7,492 nucleotides of DNA, from NCBI GenBank assembly GCA_934525405.1, contig CAKSZF010000073.1, positions 1 through 7,492 on the forward strand, in the 5' to 3' direction. A program made the translations under genes and the position numbers. This document shows, one piece after another, positions 1 to 6,423 of this stretch. The stretch comes from an uncultured Faecalibacterium sp. Its GTDB lineage: Bacteria; Bacillota; Clostridia; Oscillospirales; Ruminococcaceae. Position 1 is the stretch's first letter; each line of letters starts with the position of its first letter. The notes beneath the pieces are model-generated. The model saw nothing but the letters and a program-made list of their open reading frames with translations, was not told where the DNA came from and did not search any database.

Positions 1-38
1 TTCAGACAAAAAAAGCAAGCCTTTTGGCGAAAAGAGGA

Positions 39-67
39 TTGAAGCCGCCGCCGCTTTCTGCTATGAT
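39..67 (+). promoter_or_regulatory. Predicted sigma-A promoter of glyA (extended -10)
   Basis: A TTGAAG -35 box (39-44) and a TATGAT -10 box (62-67) are separated by 17 nt. A TG dinucleotide one base before the -10 box makes it an extended -10 (TGCTATGAT). Transcription would start near 74, giving a leader of about 70 nt before the glyA ATG. The placement also argues against translation starting further upstream of the glyA ATG. This is read from consensus only. Confidence 0.6.
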
Positions 68-74
68 TATCTTA

Positions 75-115
75 CAGGAGCAAGCGCCGCACGGGCGCTG
101 CGCTGAGAGGACCTG
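75..115 (+). other. Structured glyA leader hairpin
   Basis: The predicted 5' leader contains a 6-bp GC stem, AGCGCC (83-88) with GGCGCT (94-99), closed by a GCACG loop. It is flanked by CAGG (75-78), which can pair with CCTG (112-115). I looked for the conserved blocks of riboswitches known to control glyA or one-carbon genes (ZTP/pfl, THF, glycine) and did not see them. It may be only an mRNA-stabilising 5' structure. Confidence 0.3.
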
Positions 116-143
116 CAACATTTTGTGGAGAGGGGCAAGTAAA

Positions 144-1397
144 ATGTACAAGGATATGATGGACACCATCGGCATGGTCAATGCAGCCGACCCGGAACTG
201 GGCGCAGCCATGGAGCGGGAACTGACCCGTCAGCGCGAGAACATTGAGCTGATCGCCAGCGAGAACATCGTTTCGCCCGCCGTGATGGCAGCCATGGGCA
301 GCGTGCTGACCAATAAGTACGCCGAGGGTCTGCCCGGCAAGCGCTACTACGGCGGCTGCGTCTATGTGGACGAGGTGGAGAATATTGCCATCCAGCGTGC
401 CTGCCAGCTGTTCGGGGCAAAGTACGCCAATGTCCAGCCCCATTCCGGCGCACAGGCCAACCTTGCCGTGTATTTTGCCCTGCTGGAGTTGGGCGATACC
501 GTTATGGGCATGGACCTTTCGCAGGGCGGTCACCTGACCCATGGTTCTCCGGTGAATATGTCCGGTAAAAATTACCACTTCATCTCCTACGGTGTCGGCG
601 CAGACGGCGTCATCGACTACGCTGAGCTGGAAAAGCAGGTGCGCAAGGTGCGCCCCAAGATGCTGGTGGCCGGTGCTTCTGCCTACCCCCGCGCCATCGA
701 CTTTGAAAAGCTGGCCGAGATCGCCCACGGCTACGGCGCATACCTGATGGTGGATATGGCGCACATTGCCGGTCTGGTGGCGGGCGGTCAGCACCAGAGC
801 CCCGTACCCTACGCCGACGTAGTGACCACCACCACCCACAAGACCCTGCGAGGCCCCCGCGGCGGCCTGATTTTGACCAACAACCCCATCATTGCCAAGC
901 GCATCAACTCGGCAGTGTTCCCCGGCACGCAGGGCGGCCCGCTGGAGCACGTGATTGCAGCAAAGGCCGTCTGCTTTGGCGAGGCACTGAAGCCGGAGTT
1001 CAAGGAATATGCCCGCAAGATCGTAGAAAATGCACAGGCGCTGGCTGCGGCCTTGCAGCAGCGCGGGGTCAAGCTGGTATCCGGCGGCACCGACAACCAC
1101 CTGATGCTCATCGACCTGCGGGACGAGGAGTGCACCGGCAAGGACTTGGAGCAGCGTCTGGACAGCGTGCACATCACCGCCAACAAGAACACTGTCCCCG
1201 GCGAGACCCGCAGCCCCTTTGTGACCTCCGGTGTGCGTCTGGGCACCCCGGCTGTCACCACCCGCGGCATGGGTGCAGCCGAGATGCAGGTGATTGCGGA
1301 CTGCATTGCAGACTGCATCTGGCACTATGAGGAAAAGAAGGACGAGATTAGCGCCCGCGTCCTGCGCCTGACCCGGGAGTTCCCGCTGTACCAGTAA
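144..1397 (+). CDS. glyA: Serine hydroxymethyltransferase
   Basis: This 417-aa cytosolic PLP enzyme interconverts serine and glycine, passing the one-carbon unit to tetrahydrofolate for purine, thymidylate and methionine synthesis. The length is normal for bacterial SHMT. Visible hallmarks are the N-terminal LIASEN block (36-41), the cofactor-contacting VDMAHIAG segment with D204 and H207, and the [14 protein letters not shown] signature (228-241) in which K233 should form the Schiff base with PLP. The C-terminal [17 protein letters not shown] block (354-370) is also present. The ATG at 144 is chosen because an AGGGG/GGAG ribosome site (127-135) lies 8 nt upstream and the predicted promoter (39-67) precedes it. 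The frame stays open back to an ATG at 24, but a start there would lie upstream of the promoter and would add 40 residues unlike any SHMT. A terminator follows at once, so it is probably transcribed mostly alone, with some read-through into cobO. Confidence 0.98.
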   Translation: MYKDMMDTIGMVNAADPELGAAMERELTRQRENIELIASENIVSPAVMAAMGSVLTNKYAEGLPGKRYYGGCVYVDEVENIAIQRACQLFGAKYANVQPHSGAQANLAVYFALLELGDTVMGMDLSQGGHLTHGSPVNMSGKNYHFISYGVGADGVIDYAELEKQVRKVRPKMLVAGASAYPRAIDFEKLAEIAHGYGAYLMVDMAHIAGLVAGGQHQSPVPYADVVTTTTHKTLRGPRGGLILTNNPIIAKRINSAVFPGTQGGPLEHVIAAKAVCFGEALKPEFKEYARKIVENAQALAAALQQRGVKLVSGGTDNHLMLIDLRDEECTGKDLEQRLDSVHITANKNTVPGETRSPFVTSGVRLGTPAVTTRGMGAAEMQVIADCIADCIWHYEEKKDEISARVLRLTREFPLYQ

Positions 1398-1418
1398 AAG
1401 CAACGCATGAATAATAAG

Positions 1419-1471
1419 AAGGCATCCGCAGCCGTTCTGCCAAGCGTGCAGGGCTGCGGGTGCCTTTTGTT
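1419..1471 (+). terminator. Rho-independent terminator after glyA
   Basis: A 15-bp stem (left arm 1419-1433, right arm 1452-1466) has a single G-U wobble. The loop is itself closed by CTGC (1437-1440) with GCAG (1448-1451), and the right arm runs into TTTTGTT. It begins 21 nt after the glyA stop. The start of cobO follows only 26 nt after the end of this element, so it may work as a partial terminator that sets how much glyA transcription reaches cobO. Confidence 0.85.
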
Positions 1472-1497
1472 ACAAAACCGGAAAAAGGAGAAAAACG

Positions 1498-2013
1498 ATG
1501 GAAAGCTTAGGACTTTTGCATCTGTATTACGGCGATGGCAAAGGCAAGACCACAGCCGCCATGGGGCTTGCCCTGCGGGCGCTGGGCAGCGGAAAACGGG
1601 TGGTCATCGTGCAGTTTTTAAAGGGCGGGCAGAGCGGGGAGATCCCGCTGCTGGAACAGCTGGGCGCGGCCGTCTACCGGGGCAAGGCTGGGCAGAAATT
1701 CGTCTTTCAGATGAACGAAGCCGAAAAGGCCGCTACCCGCGCCTTGCAAAACAAAAACCTTGCGGCGGCGCTGGCGCAGCCCTGTGATCTGCTGGTGCTG
1801 GACGAAGCCGGAAGCGCGTGGGAACTGGACATGGTGGACAAAGCCCTGCTGCAGCAGGCAGTGATGCACCGTCCCGCCGGGCAGGAGTGCGTCCTGACCG
1901 CCCACGCAGCCCCCGGGTGGATGCTGGACGCCGCAGATTACCTTACCGAGATGTGCTGCCGCCGCCATCCCTACCAAAAGGGCATTGCCGCACGGAAGGG
2001 CGTGGAGTATTAA
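1498..2013 (+). CDS. cobO: Corrinoid adenosyltransferase (CobO/BtuR/CobA family)
   Basis: This 171-aa cytosolic enzyme transfers the 5'-deoxyadenosyl group of ATP to the reduced cobalt of cob(I)alamin or cob(I)yrinic acid a,c-diamide, making the coenzyme B12 form. Evidence is the P-loop GDGKGKTT (12-19) near the N terminus, the Walker B-like DLLVLDE (97-103), and the family's C-terminal pattern: EAADYLTEM-like segment (about 144-152), HPY (157-159), GI (162-163) and GVEY at the very end. It is shorter at the N terminus than Salmonella CobA, as is common in Clostridia. The usual VLTGR motif reads VLTAH (132-136), a change near the nucleotide-handling region. An AAGGAG site (1485-1490) lies 7 nt before the ATG. 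No clear promoter lies between the glyA terminator and this gene, so expression by read-through is likely. No other cobalamin gene is present, which suggests salvage or remodelling of imported corrinoids; this is inference. Confidence 0.93.
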   Translation: MESLGLLHLYYGDGKGKTTAAMGLALRALGSGKRVVIVQFLKGGQSGEIPLLEQLGAAVYRGKAGQKFVFQMNEAEKAATRALQNKNLAAALAQPCDLLVLDEAGSAWELDMVDKALLQQAVMHRPAGQECVLTAHAAPGWMLDAADYLTEMCCRRHPYQKGIAARKGVEY

Positions 2014-2023
2014 GGCTATAGCA

Positions 2024-2060
2024 AAAAGGAGTTGTTGCGCATGATGCAACAACTCCTTTT
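2024..2060. terminator. Bidirectional terminator between convergent genes
   Basis: A perfect 15-bp inverted repeat (2024-2038 with 2046-2060) is separated by a 7-nt loop. It has an A-run on the left and a T-run on the right. Read on the plus strand the stem ends in TTTT just after the cobO stop (2011-2013). Read on the minus strand it ends in TTTTT just after the helicase stop (2067-2069). It therefore should end transcription of both converging units. Confidence 0.93.
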
Positions 2061-2066
2061 GTAGTT

Positions 2067-4556
2067 TTATACATCCCAGAACGCTGCCAGCGCCGTTTCC
2101 AGCGCGGCGGTACCGGGCAGATATTGGATGTGCTGCCAGTGCGGCGGGAACAGACGGGCGGTGTCGGGCTGTGCAAAGCGGTCGTCCAAAAGCAGCACCA
2201 CGCCTTTGTCCTGTGGGGTGCGCACCACCCGCCCGGCGGCTTGCAGCACCTTGTTCATGCCCGGGTAGCGGTAGGCGTAGTCGAAGCCGCAGCCGGACTG
2301 TTCCTCGTAATAGCGGCGCAGCATCTCCTGCCGGGGGTTCACCTGCGGCAGCCCCACCCCCACAATGGCACAGCCAATGAGCCGGTCACCCACAAGGTCT
2401 ACCCCCTCGCCGAAGATGCCGCCCATCACGGCAAAGCCCAGCAGCGTCTCCGCGGGGTGGGGCACAAATTGCGCCAGAAACTCCGCGCGTCCGGCATCGT
2501 CCAGACTACGTTGCTGCACAAGAGCGGGAATGTCCGGCCAGCGGGCAGTAAAGGCTTCGTACACCTGCTGCAAATAGGCGTAGCTGGGGAAAAACGCCAG
2601 ATAGTTGCCGGTTTTACCCTTTGCCAGCGCCGCCAGCGCATCGGCTACGGCGGGCACACTGGCTTCCCGTTGGCGATAGCGGGTGGAGATGCCCGGCAGA
2701 CAGAACAGTCCCAGATTTTCCGGTGGGAAAGGGCTTGGCAGCGCCACCGCCCGGGCATCGGCGCAGCCCAGCACATTGCGGTAAAAGGCGGGCGGGGCCA
2801 ATGTAGCACTGAACAGCGCCGCGCTGCGCCCTGCCGCCAGACTGGCGTCCACAAAGGGCGCGGGGTCTAAGCAGAGCAGATGCAGCTCCAGCTCGCTGCC
2901 CCGGGCGGTGAGCTGGGTGACAAAATGGCTGTCGTACCGGTCGGCCGCGCGGGCGATATCCTGCAAGGCAAAGTAGAGTTCCAGCAGCTGGGCGTGGGCG
3001 GGGTCCTCGGGGTTCTGTTCCAGCCAGTCCTGTAACGGGGTGTGCACCGCCCGCAGGGCAGCGAGCAAAGCGGCGGGCAGCTGCTGCAAAAACACAGTGC
3101 CGTCCCGGGCGTACAGCGGCTGCGGCAGGGCAAAATCCGGGGCAGCTTCGGCAGGTAAAAGGCTTACCTGTGTGAGCTCGGCATCTCCGGCAGGCTCTGC
3201 GCCTGTGCGGGGCGCAGCCTGTGCGCAGGCCTTGCGCGCCGCCAAAAAGACCTTATCCGCCTTGGTCAGCGCGGTTTTCAGGCTGCTTTTGCCCTTGCCC
3301 AGCGCCCGCTTTGCCTCGGTCAGGCTGCTTTTGGCAAACTGCGCCGAGTACATGGCGCGGGCTCTGTCCGGCAGATTGTGCGCCTCGTCAATGAGGAACA
3401 GCCAGTCCCCGGTGGTGTCAAAAAAGCGCTTCAGGTGCACCACCGGGTCAAACAGATAGTTGTAGTCCCCGATGACCACATCGCACCACTCGCTCAGATC
3501 CAGCCCCAGCTCAAAGGGACACACTGAGAACTGCCGGGCGGTGTCCGCCAGCGCGGCGCGGCTGAAACTGCCGCTGCCGTCCAGCAAAGCCGCCAGCGCA
3601 TCTTTGCGGCGGTCGTAGTAGCCGTTGGCAAAGGGACACACCTCCGGCAGGCAGGCGGGGTGCCCCTCGGCGTCCGGGTGCAGGCAGGCTTTTTCCTTGG
3701 CGGTCAGGGTCACGCTGCGCAAGGCGAGACCGGGCTGTGCGGCACGCAGCCGCGCTACCGCGTCCTCGGCGGCGGCTTGGGTGGTGTTGCGGGCGGTCAG
3801 GTAGAATAGTTTTGCACCGCAGCCCTCGCCCATGGCTTTCAGGGCCGGGAAGAGCGCGCTCATGGTCTTGCCGATGCCGGTAGGTGCCTGACAAAAAACG
3901 CGGGTGCCGCCCTTGCGGTCGGCGCTCTTCCCGGCGCGGCAGGCGCAGTACACTTCACCCGCCAGCGCCCGCTGCCCGGGGCGGTACTCCGCAAAGGGGA
4001 ATTGCAGCGCCGCAAGGCTTTGGCTGCGCCGGGTGTCCCAGTCCAGCTGCCGCTGTGCCCACGGGGCGTACTGCGCTAAAAGCTGCTGCAAAAATTGCTC
4101 CAGCTGCTGCCGGGTGAATTGCCGCGTAAAGCGCAGGATTTGGTCAGTGTCAACTTGGTAATAGGTCAGCCGCACGGCAAGCGCATCCAGTCCCTGCTGG
4201 CTGCTGAATATGGCAGCATATACCATGCCCTGCGCCCAGTGGCAGGGGTTCAACTCCTCGGTGATCTCCTCGTAGGGAACAGTGGTGGTCTTGATCTCGT
4301 CAATGGTCACAGCGCCGCTTTCATCGGTGAAAATGCCGTCTGCCCGGCCTTCCAGTGTAAAGGCGATGCCGCAGGCTTCCCGCTCGGCGCCGAGGAATAC
4401 CTCGGCCTGATAGCCCTCCCTGGCGGCCTTTTGCAGCTTGCGGTGGATGCGTGCACCCTCGTTGGCGCGGTCAAAGCCGGTAAAGCGGCTGTCGATGCTG
4501 CCGGTGCGCAGCAAAAACTCCACCAACTGCCGGATGGGCAGATGGATGCTTGCCAA
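2067..4556 (-). CDS. Nuclease-helicase fusion: PD-(D/E)XK domain plus XPD/DinG-like Fe-S helicase
   Basis: This 829-aa protein is a predicted DNA-repair helicase. Residues about 1-170 form a RecB/Cas4-type nuclease domain with a complete motif set: H38 (in GARIH), D73 (in GRADG), E87-x-K89 (in TIDEIKT) and the Q109-x3-Y113 motif. Residues about 185-829 form an SF2 helicase of the XPD/DinG (COG1199, DEAD_2) type. They carry Walker A APTGIGKT (224-231), four cysteines placed as in the XPD iron-sulfur domain (C291, C302, C307, C346), DEAH (390-393), SAT (583-585), GGIFGEGVDL (712-721) and motif VI QAAGRVVRT (772-780). The stretch at 440-475 is Ala/Pro-rich and probably a loop in the Arch region. 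All catalytic residues I can place are present in both domains. The start is TTG, with a stop codon just upstream in frame. It is the last gene of the minus-strand set, 27 nt after the ATPase gene. It is not the DnaQ-DinG exonuclease-helicase of Bacillus. Its exact role is untested, and end processing or recombination repair is the likeliest. Confidence 0.92.
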   Translation of the reverse strand: MASIHLPIRQLVEFLLRTGSIDSRFTGFDRANEGARIHRKLQKAAREGYQAEVFLGAEREACGIAFTLEGRADGIFTDESGAVTIDEIKTTTVPYEEITEELNPCHWAQGMVYAAIFSSQQGLDALAVRLTYYQVDTDQILRFTRQFTRQQLEQFLQQLLAQYAPWAQRQLDWDTRRSQSLAALQFPFAEYRPGQRALAGEVYCACRAGKSADRKGGTRVFCQAPTGIGKTMSALFPALKAMGEGCGAKLFYLTARNTTQAAAEDAVARLRAAQPGLALRSVTLTAKEKACLHPDAEGHPACLPEVCPFANGYYDRRKDALAALLDGSGSFSRAALADTARQFSVCPFELGLDLSEWCDVVIGDYNYLFDPVVHLKRFFDTTGDWLFLIDEAHNLPDRARAMYSAQFAKSSLTEAKRALGKGKSSLKTALTKADKVFLAARKACAQAAPRTGAEPAGDAELTQVSLLPAEAAPDFALPQPLYARDGTVFLQQLPAALLAALRAVHTPLQDWLEQNPEDPAHAQLLELYFALQDIARAADRYDSHFVTQLTARGSELELHLLCLDPAPFVDASLAAGRSAALFSATLAPPAFYRNVLGCADARAVALPSPFPPENLGLFCLPGISTRYRQREASVPAVADALAALAKGKTGNYLAFFPSYAYLQQVYEAFTARWPDIPALVQQRSLDDAGRAEFLAQFVPHPAETLLGFAVMGGIFGEGVDLVGDRLIGCAIVGVGLPQVNPRQEMLRRYYEEQSGCGFDYAYRYPGMNKVLQAAGRVVRTPQDKGVVLLLDDRFAQPDTARLFPPHWQHIQYLPGTAALETALAAFWDV

Positions 4557-4570
4557 GGCGTTTCACCTCC
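4554..4570 (-). promoter_or_regulatory. RBS and TTG start of the nuclease-helicase
   Basis: On the minus strand a GGAGGTG ribosome site (4564-4570) lies 7 nt before a TTG codon (4554-4556). An in-frame TGA at 4563-4565, overlapping the ribosome site, excludes any longer protein. The first internal Met is residue 111, after the whole nuclease motif set. The TTG start is therefore well determined and probably lowers translation relative to the genes upstream. Confidence 0.85.
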
Positions 4571-4583
4571 GTTGTGGTCTACT

Positions 4584-5669
4584 TTATCCTACCCCGAACA
4601 GCTCCATGCACTGGGCGGCTGCGGCATCCACCTGTGCAAAGTCCACGGCGGTGCGGTAGTAGGTCTCCAACTCGTCGTGGCAGCTTTTTGCCTGCGCCAT
4701 CAAGGCACAGGCCTGTTCCAGCAATTCAGCGGCGGCGCGCTCGTTGAAGCGCAGCCGTGCGCGGCAGGCGGAAAGGTTCTCCCTGTCCACAAAACGGCTG
4801 CACCGCACGGTCTGTGCCGCAGACAGCCGCACCGGATGCCAGCGGTTGTCGGTCAGAAATGCCAGCCGCAGAGAAGGGATGATAATGTGGTCGATCTTAT
4901 CCTCCGGGTGCATGGCGCAGGGGCAGGTAATGATGTGATAGCCCCGCGCCAGCGCTTCGGCGCGGATGAGCTCCAGCAGCAGGCGGGAGACTGCCCCGTA
5001 ATCGTCCCGGAAAAGGATGCACCGGTCGGCCAGCGCCTGCACCGTGCCCTGATAGAACACCTCGCCCTTGGGCGTGATGGCCGAGAGCAGCCGCAGCTCT
5101 TCAGAGCCCATCTCCTCGGTGCGGGGTAAAAGGCGGGTGCACAACCGCTTGACGTAGCGGCGCACTTTTTCAAAGTTTGCACTGCACGCTTCGGCGCGGC
5201 GGCTGTCCAGCAGCAGACTGCCTGCCGAGGCCACATACCGCGCTGCCCGGCTGCGCAGCAGTTGGTTGCGGGCAAACAGGGCAGTCACCTCGTCCTTGTG
5301 GGGGTGCAGGGCATCGGCATCAATGGTGTGGTACAAACTCAACACCCGCTCGTCTGCGCCGGGGGCTTCCGGCTCCACCACATGGGGTGCGGTGGCGTCG
5401 ATGATGGCACGTTTCTGTCGCAGGAACACCACCCCGTCCAGACTGTCGGGGTCGCTGGCGCAGTGGATGCGCTGGATGGGTTCGCCCTTATCCTGTGCGG
5501 CGCGCGCCAGACGTTTCATCAGGGTAGATTTGCCGCAGCCCGGCCCGCTTTTGAGCAGCACCAGCTGCATCCCGGGTTCCCGGCGCAGCGGTGCAAAGTA
5601 GCCCTTGAACCCGGCGGGCGTCGTAGCGCCCAAAAAGAAATCCACAGAAGGATGCACGGAACTTTCCAT
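4584..5669 (-). CDS. PRK06851-family duplicated P-loop ATPase
   Basis: This 361-aa, probably cytosolic protein has no defined function and matches by pattern the Firmicutes family PRK06851. It looks like two copies of one P-loop fold. Copy 1 (about 10-110) has Walker A GPGCGKST (42-49), the IHCASDPDSLDGV segment (68-80) and a Walker B-like AIIDATAPHVVEP block (88-100). Copy 2 (about 190-295) repeats the later landmarks: ITCPCAMHPEDKIDHIIIP (247-265) resembles the first copy's HC...SLDGV region, and LAFLTDNRWHP (269-279) resembles IIDATAPH. Where a second Walker A should be it reads FRDDYGAVSRLLLELI (220-235), without GxxGxGK[ST]. So one ATP site seems active and the other degenerate. The C terminus (300-345) is probably helical. 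The start ATG has a GAGGTG site (5677-5682) 7 nt upstream. It sits between the uracil-DNA glycosylase and the nuclease-helicase, suggesting but not proving a repair link. Confidence 0.85.
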   Translation of the reverse strand: MESSVHPSVDFFLGATTPAGFKGYFAPLRREPGMQLVLLKSGPGCGKSTLMKRLARAAQDKGEPIQRIHCASDPDSLDGVVFLRQKRAIIDATAPHVVEPEAPGADERVLSLYHTIDADALHPHKDEVTALFARNQLLRSRAARYVASAGSLLLDSRRAEACSANFEKVRRYVKRLCTRLLPRTEEMGSEELRLLSAITPKGEVFYQGTVQALADRCILFRDDYGAVSRLLLELIRAEALARGYHIITCPCAMHPEDKIDHIIIPSLRLAFLTDNRWHPVRLSAAQTVRCSRFVDRENLSACRARLRFNERAAAELLEQACALMAQAKSCHDELETYYRTAVDFAQVDAAAAQCMELFGVG

Positions 5670-5681
5670 ACAAAAACACCT

Positions 5682-5709
5682 CGCTTTTGCTTTACAGTAT
5701 GCAAAAGCG
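5682..5709 (-). other. Hairpin abutting the RBS of the P-loop ATPase gene
   Basis: A perfect 9-bp inverted repeat, CGCTTTTGC (5682-5690) and GCAAAAGCG (5701-5709), has a 10-nt loop. It lies in the 59-nt gap between the glycosylase stop and the ATPase start. On the minus strand the 3' arm runs directly into the AGGTG of the ribosome site and a short T-run (TTTTT) follows. It could be a weak terminator lowering transcription of the two downstream genes, or an mRNA structure that affects translation of the ATPase gene. Confidence 0.5.
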
Positions 5710-5728
5710 GCGCGGTTGGTTCCTGTCC

Positions 5729-6301
5729 TTATTTATGATAGGTATGTTCGCACACGGCGGCAATGGTATCCCGCAGCACGGTAAAGTCTGCAAAAGCTTC
5801 GGGCTTGTTCTGAGGCTGGCGCAGCAGGGCGGCGGGGTGGAAGGTGCCCATGAACAGGATGCCGCCCTTATTTATGATCTGCCCATGCTCCCGGGTGACA
5901 GAAAAATCCTGCCGGATCATCCGCTGGGCAGCAATGCGCCCAAGGCAGACCACAATCTTAGGCTGGATCAGCCGGAACTGCTCCCGCAGCCACGGCATAC
6001 AGGCTTCGCTCTCGGCGGGCAGCGGGTCGCGGTTCTGGGGCGGGCGGCACTTGACGATGTTGGCAATATAGCAGTTCTTTTTGCGGTCAAGGTCGATGGC
6101 AAACAGGTACTTGTCCAGCAGCTGGCCGCTGCGCCCCACAAAGGGCAGACCCTGCTCGTCCTCGCTTTGACCCGGGCCCTCGCCCACAAACAGCACCTCG
6201 GCGTCCGGCACGCCCTGTCCGAACACCACGTTCGTCCGGGTGGCGCACAGCTCGCACCGGGTACAGGCAAGGCATTCGGCCTTTAAAGTATCCATATCCA
6301 T
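5729..6301 (-). CDS. udg: Family 4 uracil-DNA glycosylase (Fe-S)
   Basis: This 190-aa enzyme removes uracil from DNA, arising from cytosine deamination or dUTP incorporation, as the first step of base-excision repair. Numbered from the chosen start, the 4Fe-4S ligand pattern is C13-x2-C16 and C85-x15-C101. The active-site loop GEGPG (40-44) is followed by EDEQGLPFVGRSGQLLD (47-63), the KCRPPQNRDP block spans 84-93, and the C-terminal TFHPAALLR motif (153-161) carries H155. The length is normal for the family. Three in-frame ATGs lie close together. The one at 6310 has the AAAAGGAG site directly against it (no spacing), the one at 6301 has it at 9 nt, and the one at 6295 at 15 nt, so 6301 is chosen. 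It is first in the minus-strand set and read from the divergent promoter region shared with pta. It may be called a phage SPO1 DNA polymerase-related protein in older annotation. Confidence 0.95.
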   Translation of the reverse strand: MDMDTLKAECLACTRCELCATRTNVVFGQGVPDAEVLFVGEGPGQSEDEQGLPFVGRSGQLLDKYLFAIDLDRKKNCYIANIVKCRPPQNRDPLPAESEACMPWLREQFRLIQPKIVVCLGRIAAQRMIRQDFSVTREHGQIINKGGILFMGTFHPAALLRQPQNKPEAFADFTVLRDTIAAVCEHTYHK

Positions 6302-6318
6302 GGAGAACATCTCCTTTT
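6299..6318 (-). promoter_or_regulatory. RBS deciding the glycosylase start
   Basis: AAAAGGAG on the minus strand (6311-6318) is immediately followed by an ATG at 6308-6310 and, 9 nt from GGAG, by a second ATG at 6299-6301. Normal ribosome spacing favours the second, which removes three residues from the longest possible protein. Confidence 0.7.
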
Positions 6319-6368
6319 AAACCAGTATGATATTTTATTCACAAATCAAATGGCGCTTTCTCCCCTAA

Positions 6369-6397
6369 AATATAGCACAAAAACACAATTTTGTCTT
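6369..6397 (-). promoter_or_regulatory. Predicted promoter of the minus-strand repair set
   Basis: On the minus strand an extended -10, TGCTATATT (plus-strand 6369-6377), lies 17 nt from a weak -35, AAGACA (6392-6397). Transcription would start near 6362, giving a leader of about 60 nt before the glycosylase ATG. The -35 box shares two bases with the -35 box of the pta promoter on the other strand. Consensus reading only; the -35 match is poor. Confidence 0.45.
6377..6394. repeat. Small inverted repeat between the divergent promoters
   Basis: ACAAAA (6377-6382) and TTTTGT (6389-6394) form a 6-bp inverted repeat with a 6-nt centre. It lies inside the spacer of the minus-strand promoter and just upstream of the pta -35 box. 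The position would suit a regulator site, but the repeat is AT-rich and short and I do not recognise a known operator. Confidence 0.25.
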
Positions 6398-6423
6398 GAA
6401 CTTTTTGCCGTCTGTGCTAGAAT
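6396..6423 (+). promoter_or_regulatory. Predicted sigma-A promoter of pta (extended -10)
   Basis: TTGAAC (6396-6401) and TAGAAT (6418-6423) are 16 nt apart, with TG one base before the -10 box (TGCTAGAAT). Transcription would start near 6430, leaving a leader of about 68 nt that contains a hairpin. This is the best promoter match in the window, in keeping with a highly expressed metabolic gene. Confidence 0.65.

Noticed and set aside
24..143. N-terminal 40-residue extension of glyA from the ATG at 24
   Set aside because: A good promoter lies at 39-67, downstream of that ATG; the added residues do not resemble SHMT, and a ribosome site precedes the ATG at 144.
72..1403. 443-aa open frame on the minus strand opposite glyA
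   Set aside because: It is the exact complement of a well-recognised gene, has no ribosome site, and its Gly/His/Val-rich composition is a codon-bias shadow.
1407..1787. 126-aa plus-strand open frame overlapping the terminator and cobO
   Set aside because: It runs through the terminator hairpin and the out-of-frame start of cobO and matches nothing I recognise.
4095..5129. 344-aa plus-strand open frame across the helicase and ATPase genes
   Set aside because: It spans the junction of two convincing minus-strand genes, lacks any recognisable motif or ribosome site, and is explained by the scarcity of stop codons in GC-rich DNA.
2067..6301. Minus-strand cluster as an anti-phage defence or CRISPR-linked system because of the Cas4-like domain
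   Set aside because: There is no CRISPR repeat, Cas1/Cas2, methylase, toxin or mobile-element gene; the genes lie between housekeeping loci, so DNA repair is the simpler reading.
6338..6344. TTCACAA resembling a Rex (NADH-sensing) half site in the glycosylase leader
   Set aside because: The second half of the palindrome is absent and the position is downstream of the predicted transcript start, so there is no support for a Rex operator.
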